The notes below the pieces were generated by a model that was not told the origin of the DNA, did not search any database, and saw nothing but the letters and a program-made list of their open reading frames with translations. This document shows positions 44,598 through 56,045 of a DNA stretch of 64,000 nucleotides, piece by piece; position 1 is the first letter of the stretch, and each line of letters starts with the position of its first letter. The DNA is taken from assembly GCA_009667805.1 (NCBI GenBank), contig CM019067.1, forward strand, positions 245,741,721-245,805,720, read 5' to 3'. Made by a program: the position numbers and the translations under genes. This DNA comes from Leptobrachium leishanense. Taxonomy: Eukaryota; Chordata; Amphibia; Anura; Megophryidae.

Positions 44598-45040
44598 TTA
44601 TAACATATTTATTTATGAAGTATTTTACCAGGAAGGATACATTGAGATTTCTCTCGTTTTCAAGTATGTCCTGGGTTCAAGAACATTGAAATGTTACAGT
44701 TGTTGCAGAAATACAAAGTAATACAATGCAAGATATTAAAAAAAAAACAACACAAATATACAGATTAACACAGAAAATAAATATGTAGGAAATAGTCACT
44801 ATGTTACATGTTTACAGGTGCATTCTGTATTGAGGTATGTTAATAGGGAGCTCTTAAGTGACTTAAGACTCAGGGAAGATTTGATGGCGTCTGGGAGGTT
44901 ATTCCATAACTGCGGTGCTCTGTAGGAAAATGAGGACCTTAAAAATATGTCTAATAAATATATGCAATCATAGTGAGCCATTAACTGAAATTCATGATTG
45001 GTAATTCTATTCTGCAAAAATGTCAATGAATATTACTGGT
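44598..45040 (-). mobile_element. CR1/Rex1-like LINE 3' end, minus strand
   Basis: The complement ends in CCAGGACATACTTGAAAACG ... CCTGGTAAAATACTTCATAAATAAATATG. The upstream 75-codon frame (44799-45026) covers the extreme C-terminus. Confidence 0.8.
44799..45026 (-). pseudogene. LINE reverse transcriptase C-terminus
   Basis: The last roughly 50 codons match the C-terminal segment of the copy at 60680-61156: RSSFSYRAPQLWNNLPDAIK then SLKSLKSSLLTYLN and a shared final CTCKHVT. The region upstream is not recognisable. Dead fragment of a jockey-superfamily LINE. Confidence 0.8.
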
Positions 45041-45309
45041 TCCATTTCTTCCCACTTTTCTATTTTTGGAACAGGGTCAAATATATGTTGATCAAATGGT
45101 TAAAAATGCAAATATTACACATCAATGACATCCCCTAAGACAGAATGAGATGAATTTTCACCAAGGATAATAAAAACTGGAGAAAAAAAAGGGGCTGAAT
45201 AAATATCTACTATATCAGATGAAACAACCCAAGTACAGAATTCCAAACAGGTAAAAAGTGCATTCTCAATGAATCAACACTTGTCCTTCAATCAGATGAA
45301 TATACACAA

Positions 45310-45530
45310 GAGGGCTGTTAGTTGCTATGCTGTACTGTATTTCTGACATATTTATTTTCTGTGTTACTCTGTATATTTGTGTTTTGTTTTTAATATCTTG
45401 CATTTATTACTTTGGAATTTTTACGGTCGTTACAGAAATACAATGTCCTTGTGCCCAGGACATACTTGAAAATGAGAGAAATCTCAATGTATCCTTCCTG
45501 GTAAAATACATTGCAAATAAATAAATAAAT
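45310..45530 (+). repeat. CR1/Rex1-like LINE 3' UTR and tail
   Basis: TGACATATTTATTTTCTGTG through CCAGGACATACTTGAAAATG to CAAATAAATAAATAAAT. It faces the minus-strand copy at 44598-45040. Confidence 0.75.
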
Positions 45531-46996
45531 ATTTTCAAAATCAATTTAAAATGTTTTCTTGTGGCTTGAATAGTTTCAACTTGTTGAATAATAGAAAAAA
45601 GTTCCCTTAAAAAAGGCACAATGAAATTGTCAGCTTTAACATGTCACTGATAATTAGAAATATGTCATCGAGTTAAAACGAGTGTGAAATCAATACAGTT
45701 CTATTTATTATGAACAACACATTCCTGTTCCTAACACGTATTTCGGTTTTCTTTAATGTATTCATTTTCTTTAGATATTCTCCTCTATATGTTTTAATAT
45801 AAATATTATATTTTAAGCAGTGGATTTCCTGCTTGTCTACATCCAAAAGTGGTATTTTTGATAAAACGAAATGTTATGTTTATGTGAAAATCAGACACAT
45901 ACAGTGATTTGTTTTTTGAGCTTGTGTCTTGAATGCCACAATGTTACATAATGACACATATAGGCATGTATTGAACCTATGAATTTATAATTTTAACTCA
46001 TATTCAATTGACATTTAAATTAGTTGCACAGACAGCACCATTCATTTTCTCTTAAATACATTCTTTTTAAAATTCTTTAACATATTTATCTGCACCTTTT
46101 CCCTCATTTTTTATCCTTATTTCAGTTTTTCTAGATTTATTGACATTTTATGTATTTAAGAAATAATCAGCTGAGGGGTTAAATCTGCTGACTATACCCT
46201 TTTGGTAAAAAAAAAAAATATTGTTTATATTATTGGTTTTGATCCATTGTATTGTTAAACATATTCTATGTTTTGCAAAGTTTTAATGAATTCCCGTTGA
46301 AGTGAGAAAAGAAAAGAAATATGGGGAACATTTCTACTTATGTTTTGCAATTCTTTTAGATAGTTGCTTAGTTTATATAGTCTTACACCATATCTGTTTT
46401 CTCTTAAACTTTATTTACACACATAACCTAAACCAATATAACATGTCCTATCAGTGGTTTATACGAGGAAGTAATGTCTCAAACATATGTCGTTAGTGTA
46501 TTACAGTCTGAGCAAACATCTATTTATTATTTTGTAACTGAAACCAGCCGATAAACCTGCTATAAATAATTTGAAATACCTCTGTGGCAAAATATGTTAT
46601 CTCAAACACTTGTAGCTGACATTAAAGTACTCCCTCGCATACTTGCATTTTCATTATACAATGTCTGCTACGTAATAGACATTCATTAATATGATGCTAA
46701 ATATCATTCAATGTACAGCTCTTGGCTGCATTTAACTAGTTTTTCTTCACTCACCATTACTTTCTCTGTCTTGTTTAGCCACATTATTAACATGTCTTGA
46801 TTATATTAGTGATTTTTCTCAGCTCAGTTTTTTCCTCTATGATGTCTTCATTCTACTCAATATTCCCTGATTCATAATTAAAGAGACATCTCTAAAAATA
46901 AAATTGCATGGATAGTTGATTTGCCTGCCTTGCCCTTAGAATGGTGAGTCTATAGTTTATTAAAATGGATAAAGTTGTCACCTGAGTACAAAAATA
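45531..46996. other. Non-repetitive AT-rich interval
   Basis: No element ends or coding signal recognised. Unusually free of insertions for this window. Confidence 0.45.
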
Positions 46997-47085
46997 CCCA
47001 GGACATACTTGAAAACGAGAGAAATCTCAATGTATCCTTCCTGGTAAAATACTTTGCAAACACATAAATAAATAAATAATCAAGA
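46997..47085 (+). repeat. CR1/Rex1-like LINE tail
   Basis: CCCAGGACATACTTGAAAAC ... TTTGCAAACACATAAATAAATAAAT; only the tail is preserved. Confidence 0.75.
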
Positions 47086-47852
47086 TTAGGTAGATTTAAT
47101 AAATGTCTCTTGTAGATCTCGAATCTAGCTGAAACAATATGGAGGTCAATGGATGAGAGATGATTGGTTTTCTGGTCTCAAGTCTTAGGCTGAGCTCCGA
47201 AAAAGCAGCTACAGTTAAATATTATAAACAATGGTTATAAATATATTCATATACAAGCACAGAATCTCCACCCACATACACTTTAGATTTTCTTGGCCCT
47301 GGTGCAATTTAGAGTCGTAGTGACACAACAGAATGTAGCCCAACTTGGCCACCTAGCAACAAAGATGCAGTAACGTCTCAGTAACTACGGTATAAAATAG
47401 CACGAAACAAACAAATTTCTAAACTTACATGATTCAAACAGAGGGTATGAAACCAATGACAAGGCCAAACCATAATGTTTCACTGTGAAACGCGTCTGGA
47501 GAGCAAACGCATCGGTTCCCATCGCAAAAACACAATACATTTAGAGAGTGTTCAATAAAGTGCTACATTTAGATTTGACCGACCTCAATAAATATAAGAA
47601 GAATTAAAGAACTAAAATACTATTAATGATTGCCGATCTTTAATAAACTAAGGTTAAAGTGTGGCACAATTATTTGGGTTAATTACATTAACTGGGGCTG
47701 CTGACATCAGTTGTATGCAAACCTCAAATCACACAGCATGTTACATTCTATGGGACTGCCAACCCGGGAGCTTCTCTAAAGAACAGAATTGTGAGGATTA
47801 ATGAATATCAGATGCTGGCAGTACTCTCAGGAGGGATCCTACTCTTTCTTGG
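47086..47852. other. Unannotated interval
   Basis: 47480-47600 has the GAAACGCGT-type vocabulary seen near 32550 and 61907, so it may be an old repeat. Nothing else recognised. Confidence 0.4.
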
Positions 47853-48496
47853 TGTCAGGAATTCAAACTGGTGGGTGAGGATATGAGCCCCCAATTCTGT
47901 GATACAGAGGCAAAACAAACCTGAGGTTCCTCAGTATAATGGGGTTTATTAAGGAAAAGGCACAAACAGCTGGACATCCAAAGGACTGGGCAGGAATAGG
48001 ACTAGACACAGGCAGTGGACAGGGAAGGAATGGAGTTGGGCATGGGCACAAAGGGAACTCGCAGAAAACACGATGCAGGTGAGACAGGAAAAGGGCTGGC
48101 TGAAGGGATCGTGGGACACGGTAGGTCTGGGAACCAAAGATGAAAGGGCACTGGAGGCAGAAGTCCAGGATGCAGGGTCTGTAGTAGCAGAATATGGATA
48201 CAGCTTGAGGAACACGGAGCAAGCTTCAGGAGGCTAATGTAATCAGAGAGCAGGCTTCTGGGGAAACATCTGCCAAGTGTTTGGTAATGGAGTGCAAAGC
48301 TTGGTAATGCAGAAGCATTGCATTATGGGACATCCACCCTTGAGTACGGAACAAGCACAGGGCAGTGATTGGAGCACCTGCGGCTGCTGCAGTGCTGGCA
48401 TGGGGATTGCAGAGCATAGCAGGAAAGGGGATGCCAGGGTTGTCAGGGTGGAACATTAACAGTTTGGACCTTCTTTCAGCAGCCTGTGTCCTGACA
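47853..48496 (-). mobile_element. Solo LTR with 5-bp target duplication
   Basis: 644 bp bounded by TGTCAGGAATTC and GTGTCCTGACA, that is TGTCAGGAC...TCCTGACA on the minus strand. Perfect flanking CTTGG lies at 47848-47852 and 48497-48501. A minus-strand AATAAA lies at about 47945-47950, in the 3' part, consistent with that orientation. No internal retroviral region is present, so this is the product of LTR-LTR recombination. It is not related in sequence to the 33964-40530 element. The 5-bp duplication fits Ty3/gypsy. Confidence 0.8.
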
Positions 48497-48553
48497 CTTG
48501 GATAGTGTTAATGAATGAAACTCATTGACACGATATAGCAATAAATATTGTAG

Positions 48554-48691
48554 CAGAAGGGTGAGCAAACTTGATCCTTCAGATGTTTTGGAACTACATC
48601 TTTCATGATTCTCTACTACTCATTAGGTTGCCTGAGCCTCATGGGAAATGTGGTTCCGCAACATTTGGAGGGTGAAGCTTGCTGACCGCTG
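48554..48691. mobile_element. hAT-like MITE, diverged
   Basis: GGGTGAGCAAACTTGATCC at the left and CTTGCTGACCGCTG at the right, with CAGATGTTTTGGAACTACAT inside, matching 17035-17185 in complement. No clean target duplication. Confidence 0.6.
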
Positions 48692-48699
48692 TTGAAGGC

Positions 48700-49345
48700 T
48701 TTTCTTTTATATTGTCAATGCAAGTTGAACGTCTGGTGGCCACAGCTATCTGTTTAGTAAATATACCTCAATAATCCTCAAGTGCTTTCTATCAGTCTGT
48801 CACATGGTCAGTGGTGAAGAATAAGTAAATGACAGGAATTTGGAGATACATGTGTTGCATCAATTTTACAAGTGTTGTCCTTAAAGCTTCAAAGGACATA
48901 AGATGATTTATCGTGTGGAATTCAGAATGTTTCATTGTTTCCTGCATGTATCAGAAGAACCACCCTGATAGTGTTATAGTAAAGGAAAAGCATTATTTAC
49001 ATTCAGTTGTGCATTATTTCATCTGGTTAGTGTCTTGAAGACCTTGTCTTTGATGAAAGAAATTGAAGGACAATAGTATATTTCTTGATATAAATGTTAC
49101 TGATAAAAATGAATGGATCGTTATTTGTTTTTATATGCAGAACTTTGAAATGTGATCTTTAACTGTAAATAAATGCTTTGGCTCTTAAGCCCTTACTTAA
49201 ACAACATAATTTAGTGATAAGGCTTTTGGATATCATTGTGGACTGCTGATTAATTATGTTGGCATATCTGAATAAAACAAAAGTAAAAATCACATTTTTG
49301 ACTTATCTTGTTCTAGCCTGAGTTTGTCGGGTATGATAAAGGCTG
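48700..49345. other. Unannotated interval
   Basis: AT-rich unique-looking DNA; nothing recognised. Confidence 0.5.
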
Positions 49346-49546
49346 GAGGGTTATTCAGAGAGGTAACAGGGTTATTCAGAGAGCGTGAAAAGCAGGAGAA
49401 TGACTGGAGAATGAAAAATTCTAGGTCAAAATAGCCAAACCAGAAAAATTCTCCCTTTCATCTCACTTTCCAAATCGGCTATTTTGACCTAGAATTTTTC
49501 ATTCTCCAGTCATTCTCCTGCTTTTCACGCTCTCTGAATAACCCTG
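49346..49546. mobile_element. Perfect palindromic GTTATTC MITE
   Basis: From 49367 to 49546: two 70-bp arms that are perfect complements around a 40-bp centre, starting CAGGGTTATTCAGAGAGCG. An extra partial end (GGGTTATTCAGAGAGG) lies at 49348-49363. Core shared with 30372-30822. Confidence 0.85.
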
Positions 49547-51746
49547 ATAGTCTGCGATTACAGTGACAGATTGACACCTTAACCAACCAACCAAAAAAAT
49601 TGCTAGATGAATAAATATTCCCTTTTTGCAATGGATCCTCTACAAATGTTGTGGTATAACCATTTAACAAAGGTCACATCATTATTAAATATAGCCCAAC
49701 TGTATGTAAGAAAGTGAAAGTGTCACACAATATAAAATGTCATAAATGTTTCCATAAGACCATGGAGTTTTTTAAAGTACATATTGTTAAAGCCATGGAG
49801 CTATCAAAACTAGTCTACGATACAGTTGACGAGAAACACCAAATAAAAGCATTTAAAAAATATATATAAATAACATCCCAGAGAACCATTAAACCACTAA
49901 CAAAACTCAGATAGTAAGTAGGACAACGGTCAGATGGCGACAAGACGCCAATTGTTACTGGAACTATGTAAACCTCTTTTTCATGATCAATAAGAAAAAG
50001 GCCATCGACTGGTAAAAACTTCGACTTCTTTCTAGATTCAGAAATTCCACTTGAGATTTCCTAGACATCTTGTGGAAGTACAAATGAAACACATTTTCTA
50101 TGCTCTACTGAGACCAACAATCAACTTTTTGGTCTCCTCATAAAAGGCTATGGGGGTCACTGTTGTATAGCCTTGCTGCAACCACAGTAATCTTCGACAA
50201 TTCCGACAAGAAAAATCAAAGATCAGCAGGTAAACTTCATAGATGAAAGTTCACCGTTCTTTGATTTCCTGTACTGGGATCACCGAAGTTTAACGCGGTT
50301 GCCTTAAGGGTTGTTTGTAACAACGCTAAACAACTGAGTTTTGTGGATAACCAGCCTCTATGTGTTCGCAAATCCATCAGATTTCATTAACTTGGGAAAT
50401 CCATCTCCAGAGGATTGGTAGTGGTAGTAACAAGTTGACACTTTTCATTATCAGGGACTGGAAAAACTATCAACTGGGCAGATAAAAAACCTCAAACCCT
50501 CTTTAAAATGTGTTGGATGCTGAAGACTGGAGTGGTGGTTCAATTTCTAGCAAAAGAACAACCTTAAAATTACAGCCAAGGCTCCCAGTCAAAGCACAGA
50601 CCTGACTTTAACTTAAGGTTTGATAAGACCATCCCATTCAACATGGCCAAGTTCAATAAATATCGATGGGGAAGACTCGAGAATGTGTGAAGTGGACCAT
50701 GGATGGAAATTAAGACACTGCTGCAATTGCACAAATCATTCAGTCATGACATTTTTCAACTTCTTCAATCACCCACCCTTCCAGCTGCAATTACCGTTGA
50801 CGACATATGTGCTGGCTGGGGGATGTGGTCTTTACATTAGCCTGCAGTCCGCAACCAATGGGTCAGTCCGGGCCTGTTTGAGCAACAACATGAAATTTCA
50901 GGTCAATATCTATTATGGTTAACATTAACATTGTTTTTTAAATAAACTCTGCATAATACCATGAGTAATACGTTGTAAATGTCTCCCTGAACTATACGTT
51001 AGCCCTGTCAACACACAAGTGACATTTTAGCACTAATATGGTGGTGTTGAGAAATAAATTATGTTTTCTTTTGTCTTTTCATTAATGTACCTGCAATAAG
51101 TTAAAAGGGCGATAGGAATCCTGTTGCCTACCTCGGGCCAGTCAGTGGCGGCAGGCGGCTTACTTGACTGAAGCTTTTATCGGCTGTTTGTGTTCACCAG
51201 GGCCAGATGATTTTCAAAGAGCCGCTTAGAGATTTCAAACATTGATGTGACACAGCTCTTTGATTTTAATGCTTCTAGTTTCATCTTGCTGCCAATTTTA
51301 TGCACACTTGAGGAAAAACTGCCACTACCGCTCACTTCTCTCATTTTTCAATTGTTGGAGTAATTACAAGCTGGGATTGACAGAGATTCAAGGCAGTCCT
51401 CAGCAGCTGTGCAGCTCTATTAACTTTGAACCCAACCTGCGTCACAAAGTTAATGGTTTAAACTGTGAAAAAAATCCTCTCCAATATTTGTTATTGATAT
51501 ATGTCTAATAGCTACTTACGAAAGCTCTAAATAGTACTTTGTTGGTTGAAAATATTCTTTTAACCACTCACAATCATGGGTACATTATCCAATAGCTGTT
51601 TCGTGAGAATGGGGGGCTCTGCCAAGTCCACCAAGAAATAAAACTTGTTTAACTAAATTGGCAAAAAGTAACGATCGAGAAACTGAAAATATTATGAAAG
51701 TTTGCAGGGATACTTCTAGAAATTTTGTAGATATATATACATATTA
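49547..51746. other. Mostly non-repetitive interval, possible conserved noncoding DNA
   Basis: No element ends are visible. 51060-51480 has complex, balanced text (GCCGCTTAGAGATTTCAAAC, CTCTTTGATTTTAATGC) unlike the surrounding repeats, and could be a conserved element; this cannot be judged from one sequence. The 100-codon frame at 50620-50922 shows no domain. Confidence 0.35.
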
Positions 51747-51946
51747 CAGTGGTACCTCAGTTCACGAACGCCCCGGTTCACGAACAATTCGGTTCGCGAC
51801 CAGGAAGTTCGTCAACATTTTACCTCCGTTCACAAACTCTGCCTTGGGTTACGAACACGGATCACGGTCGCAGACAGGGCTACTGTGAAGCTTTTTTGTG
51901 TGCTTGGTAGCACAGTACTGTTCAGTATTACTGTATTAAATCCAGC

Positions 51947-52459
51947 ATAGCTCCCAAGAAAGTGCAGAACAAGCGTGGTGGGAAAAAGAAAGCGCAGAGA
52001 GGTGACAAGAACGTGCAGAGCATTAATGAAGGTGAGAAGAATGTACAGAGCGTTAATGAAGGTGACGAGGATATGCAGAGCTTTACTGAAGGTGACAAGG
52101 ATGTGCAGAGCGTTAATGAAGATGACAAGGATGTGCAGAGCGTTATTGAAGGTGACGAGGATGTGCAGAGCATTAGTGAAGGTGACGAGGATGTGCAGAG
52201 CATTATTGAAGGTGACGAGGATGTGCAGAGCGTTATTGAAGGTGACGAGGATGTGCAGAGCGTTATTGAAGGTGACGAGGATGTGCAGAGCATTATTGAA
52301 GGTGACAAGGATGTGCAGAGCAAGAATGGTGGTAAAAAGAAAGTGCAGCGCAATAAAGAGGGTAACAAGAAAGTGCAGAGCAAGAATGGTAACAAGAAGG
52401 TTTCAAAGCATATATTTGTGGTTACATTTTTTTTTCCCATATGGTTCAGAACGGCTTAA
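51947..52459 (+). pseudogene. Tigger-like transposase N-terminus fused to 10-residue repeats
   Basis: The frame opens with an ATA where ATG would be expected, then A-P-K-K-V-Q-N-K, like the MAPK start of Tigger/pogo transposases. It continues for about 165 codons as 10-residue repeats of the form QSVIEGDEDV, ten clear copies and two or three basic, degenerate ones, then K/N-rich sequence to a stop at 52457. The helix-turn-helix and DDE domains are absent. It is a degenerate or repurposed reading frame; expression is unknown. Confidence 0.55.
51990..52400. repeat. 30-bp minisatellite, about 13 units
   Basis: Unit GGTGACGAGGATGTGCAGAG plus CGTTATTGAA. The 30-bp length preserves frame; 52140-52310 is nearly homogeneous, the last units diverged. 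Confidence 0.92.
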
Positions 52460-52566
52460 CCTGGTTTACATTGAACCCTATGGGAAAATGTGATTCGGTT
52501 CACGACCAATTCGGTTCCTGACCAGAGTCGTGGAACCAATTAAGTTTGTGAACCGAGGTACCACTG

Positions 52567-53045
52567 CATATTAATGTTCGCCTACATCTTTTTTGTTTGT
52601 CACAAACCATACAAATGTGTTCAGTTGAACAAGTTTCCTTTGGTGTTTTATGTATACATTTTCCTCTTTTGCCATTTGTTCTGTTCAGTTTTCTGCCTAA
52701 TTTTTTATTAGCTTTTTTCTATTTTAGGGCTTGATTTATTAGGGCTTGATTGCTAAAATCTACTGCCTTTTCAGCTGCAATTCAGTCATTATTTTGGGTG
52801 CAAAGATTTAATTAAGAGCATATTGGTATTTCGATTTTCAGTGAAAAAAATATCGGCTGAATTACCAGCACTCGAGCCTATACTCTTTAATGGAAATTAT
52901 GGCTTTAGCGATTCAATTCAAATGTATCAGTTAGCCGAATTTGGAAAATTTATCAATGCTGAAAGGTGTTGATCAATGGCTGTTTGAGTGGGAAACAGTG
53001 AAAATCACACTGAAATCCTCAATTTTAATATTAGTGTTCCTGTTG
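52567..53045. other. Unannotated interval
   Basis: Has a short direct repeat AGGGCTTGATT (52725-52755). Nothing else recognised. Confidence 0.45.
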
Positions 53046-53155
53046 CCCTAACCCTATCCCTAAAAATAATCCTAGCATTAAACACAACCATATCCCTAAA
53101 GGTCCTGTGGTGATTACCTTTAGAGTTAGGGTTAAGTTTAAGGTAAGGGTTACTA
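53046..53155. repeat. Inverted telomere-like motifs
   Basis: CCCTAACCCTATCCCTAAA at the left and TTTAGAGTTAGGGTTAAG, then AAGGTAAGGGTTA, at the right, separated by about 60 bp. Degenerate; arranged head to head. Confidence 0.5.
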
Positions 53156-53261
53156 ACTAATTAGAGACAATTGTGGGCAGCAAATGTGTTTTTGGGGCTT
53201 ATTAGTAGCTCAATTTTGTTCTACAATGGATAAATTTGCACTGTTGCAGAAAGAGATCCGG

Positions 53262-54935
53262 CCAACATGGTAACCATGGCAACATAGTAACCATGGCAAC
53301 CAGGTAACATGGTACCTATGGCTTCCAGGTAACATGGCAACATAGTAACCATAACAACCAGGTAGCCATGGTAACCATTGTTACCATGGCAACCAGGTAA
53401 CCACAGCAACCATGACAACGTGGTTCCCATGGCAACCAGGTAGCCACAGCAATCATGGTAACCATGACAACATTGTAACCATGACAACCAGGTAACCATT
53501 ATAACCATCTTGTGAGTGCCATTCATTATATAACTTTTGTATCTACGGTCTGCACCATGTCTGTTTAAATTTTCTTTCTTGCAGATTTTACTTCACCCCT
53601 TTTTTTCTTATATATTCTGCCAGCATTGGGGGGACAGTGCTGTTTCATGAAGTCAATAACCATGGAAACATAATAACCATGGCAACATGGTAACCATGAC
53701 AACCAGGTAATTATGGCCACCTTTGCAAAACATGGTAACCATGGCCACATAATAACCATGGCAACCATGGTTCCCATGGACACCAGGTAACCACAGCAAC
53801 CATAGCAATATTGTTTCAATGGCAAACAGGTAACCATGATGAGTAACCAGGTAACCACAGCAACCATGATAACCCTGGCAACCATGGTCACCATGGCAAC
53901 ATAGTAACCACAGCAACCAGGTAATAATGGCAACCATGGCAACATGGTATTCATGGCAACCATGGCAACATGGTTCCGATGGCAACCAGGTAACTCTGGC
54001 AACCATAGTAACCATGGCAACCATGGCATTATGCCAACCATGAAAACATGGTTCCCATGGCAACCAGGTAACCATGACAGCCAGGTAACCATGGTAACCA
54101 TTGCAATATAGTAGCCATGGCAACATAGTAACCATGGCAGCCATAATTCTCATGGAATCCAGGTAACCATGGCAACATTGTTCCCATGGCAACCAGGTAA
54201 CCCTGGCAACCATGGTAACCACAGCAACCATGATAATCATGACAACCAGGTAACCACAGCTACCATGATAACCATGGCAACATAGTAACCATGGCAACCA
54301 GCTAACCACGGGAACATGTAACATGGCAACCACGGCAACATGGTTCCCATGGCAAACAGTTAACCACAGCAACCATGGATCCCATGGCAACCAGGTAACC
54401 ATGGCAACCAGGTAACCACAGCACCCACAACAACCATGGCAACCACGGCAACCATGGTAACCATGGCAACCATGTACTGCGGCAACCATGGCAAAATAGT
54501 AAGCAAGGCAACCATGGCAACATAGTAACAATGGCAACCAAGGTAATTATGGCAGCATAGTAACCATGATAACAGGTAAGGTCACCACAGCAACCATGGT
54601 AACCATGGCAACATGGTAATCATTGTAACATAGTAACAATGACAACCTGTTAACCACGGCAACCATGGTTACCATGGCAAACATGGTAAGCATAGCAACC
54701 CGGTAACAATTGCAACCTGTTAACCAAGGTAACCATGGCAACATAGTAACCATTGCAACTAGGTAACCACGGTGTCCATGGTAACCATGGCAAACATTGT
54801 TACCATGGAAAAATCATAAGCAAGGCAACCATGCAACATAGTAACCATGACACCCAGGTAATCACGGAAACCATGATAACCATGGCAACAAGGTAACCAC
54901 AGCAACCATGGTAACCAGGTAACCACGGCCACCAT
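53262..54935. repeat. AACCATGG satellite, about 1.6 kb
   Basis: Degenerate array of 8-9-bp units (AACCATGGC, AACCATGGT, AACATAGT, AACCAGGT), with an interruption of about 140 bp at 53512-53652 containing ordinary sequence. Long open frames on the minus strand (e.g. 53653-54537, rich in CHGYHG) are consequences of the repeat. Confidence 0.95.
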
Positions 54936-55597
54936 GGATTTACTTGCTACTGCTATTCAACAGTTGTTTTTAGGCCCATCGCTCAGTTTGGCACAGAATA
55001 AGTGCCATCTGTGCCACAGGCACCATGCTAATTATTTTGAATATGTAACTGATGTAGCACCAAGAAACATTGATTTTTTCACAACACTGCCACCCCAAAC
55101 ACTGACAGGAAAAGCTTCACAACGCGGTGTCTCCTGCTGTGCTGGGGCTGTGTTTTTTGTTTGTGTGTGGGTCCTGTGAAATTAAGGTGTTTGTCAGCGC
55201 TGGGGATTATAGCAGGGCTGGCCCGACCATAGAGTGGTTTGGAGCAACCACTCCAAGCAGCAAATTTTTATTACAAGATAAAGCAGAGAAAAGCACAAGA
55301 AAAGGTGCAGTGAAAGTGCGCGCAAGAGACAGCACAAGAGTGTGAGAGTGAGTGACTGTGTGAGGGACTTTGAGACATTGAGTATGTAAACCATGAAAGA
55401 GCGCAAGTGAGCATGTCAGTGGGTGAGTGAGTCTGTGTGTGAGAGTGTGAGTGTATGAGCGAGTCAGCGGGTGAGTGTATGAGCGAGTCAGCAGGTGAGT
55501 GTGTTTTGCTTTCACAGTTGCAGAGATGCTAATATTCAGTTCATCAGTTTCCCCAGTCTGAGGTCCTGAACGTGCACAGCTCATGTTAGTTCATACA
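54936..55597. other. Interval with GAGTGTGA-type low complexity
   Basis: 55315-55505 is a degenerate GTGAGTG/GAGAGTGTGAG array. The rest is unrecognised. Confidence 0.5.
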
Positions 55598-55735
55598 GTC
55601 ACAGGTATCTATAAAGCGTTAGAAAGTTCCCTAGTGCTGTACAATGGGAGAGGCAGAGTAACAAATGTCCATACAAGTTAAAGCACACAGAACAGAAGGA
55701 GAGAGGACCCTGCCCAAGAGTCTACAATCTAAGAG
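55598..55735 (-). repeat. L2-type LINE 3' end, diverged
   Basis: Complement reads TAGATTGTAGACTCTTGGGC ... TTGTACAGCACTAGGGAACT ... ACGCTTTATAGATACC, parallel to the tails at 32130-32297. Confidence 0.6.
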
Positions 55736-56045
55736 GAGAGGGATGGCACACTAGGTGAGGGTAATAGCTGAGTATGTGAAGTAGGGAGGATGCATGGGGG
55801 GCTGTGGCCAAGATGGAGCAAGAAATGTAGTTCATGTGAAGTTTTGATGTGTGGAATAGTGGGTGGAGTAGTGGGTGAGGAGGAGGCGGGGAATATTCAG
55901 GAAGTAAGAGCTGAAGAAACACCCTTAGGTGAGGGGTGTCGCCGGAGAAGATGAAATCTTTAAAGCAAGAAAATAAACATTTTTTTTTACACATTTTTAA
56001 AACTTTTATTGATTTATTCTAATTTGTCTATAGGTATAAAAGTGT

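Larger units (their letters stand above)
51747..52566 (+). mobile_element. Tigger/pogo-like element with expanded coding minisatellite
   Basis: Ends CAGTGGTACCTCAGTTCACG and GTGAACCGAGGTACCACTG, with TA at the left and a decayed CA at the right. The subterminal text repeats TTCACGAAC motifs. Only about the first dozen codons of a transposase-like frame are present, followed by a repeat array. 820 bp. Confidence 0.7.

Noticed and set aside
52009..52320. Prokaryote-style repeat protein gene
   Set aside because: The repeat is enclosed in Tigger-like terminal repeats and the ATG is missing.
53653..54537. 294-codon open frame on the minus strand (CHGYHG-rich)
   Set aside because: Produced entirely by the AACCATGG satellite; no start context or domain.
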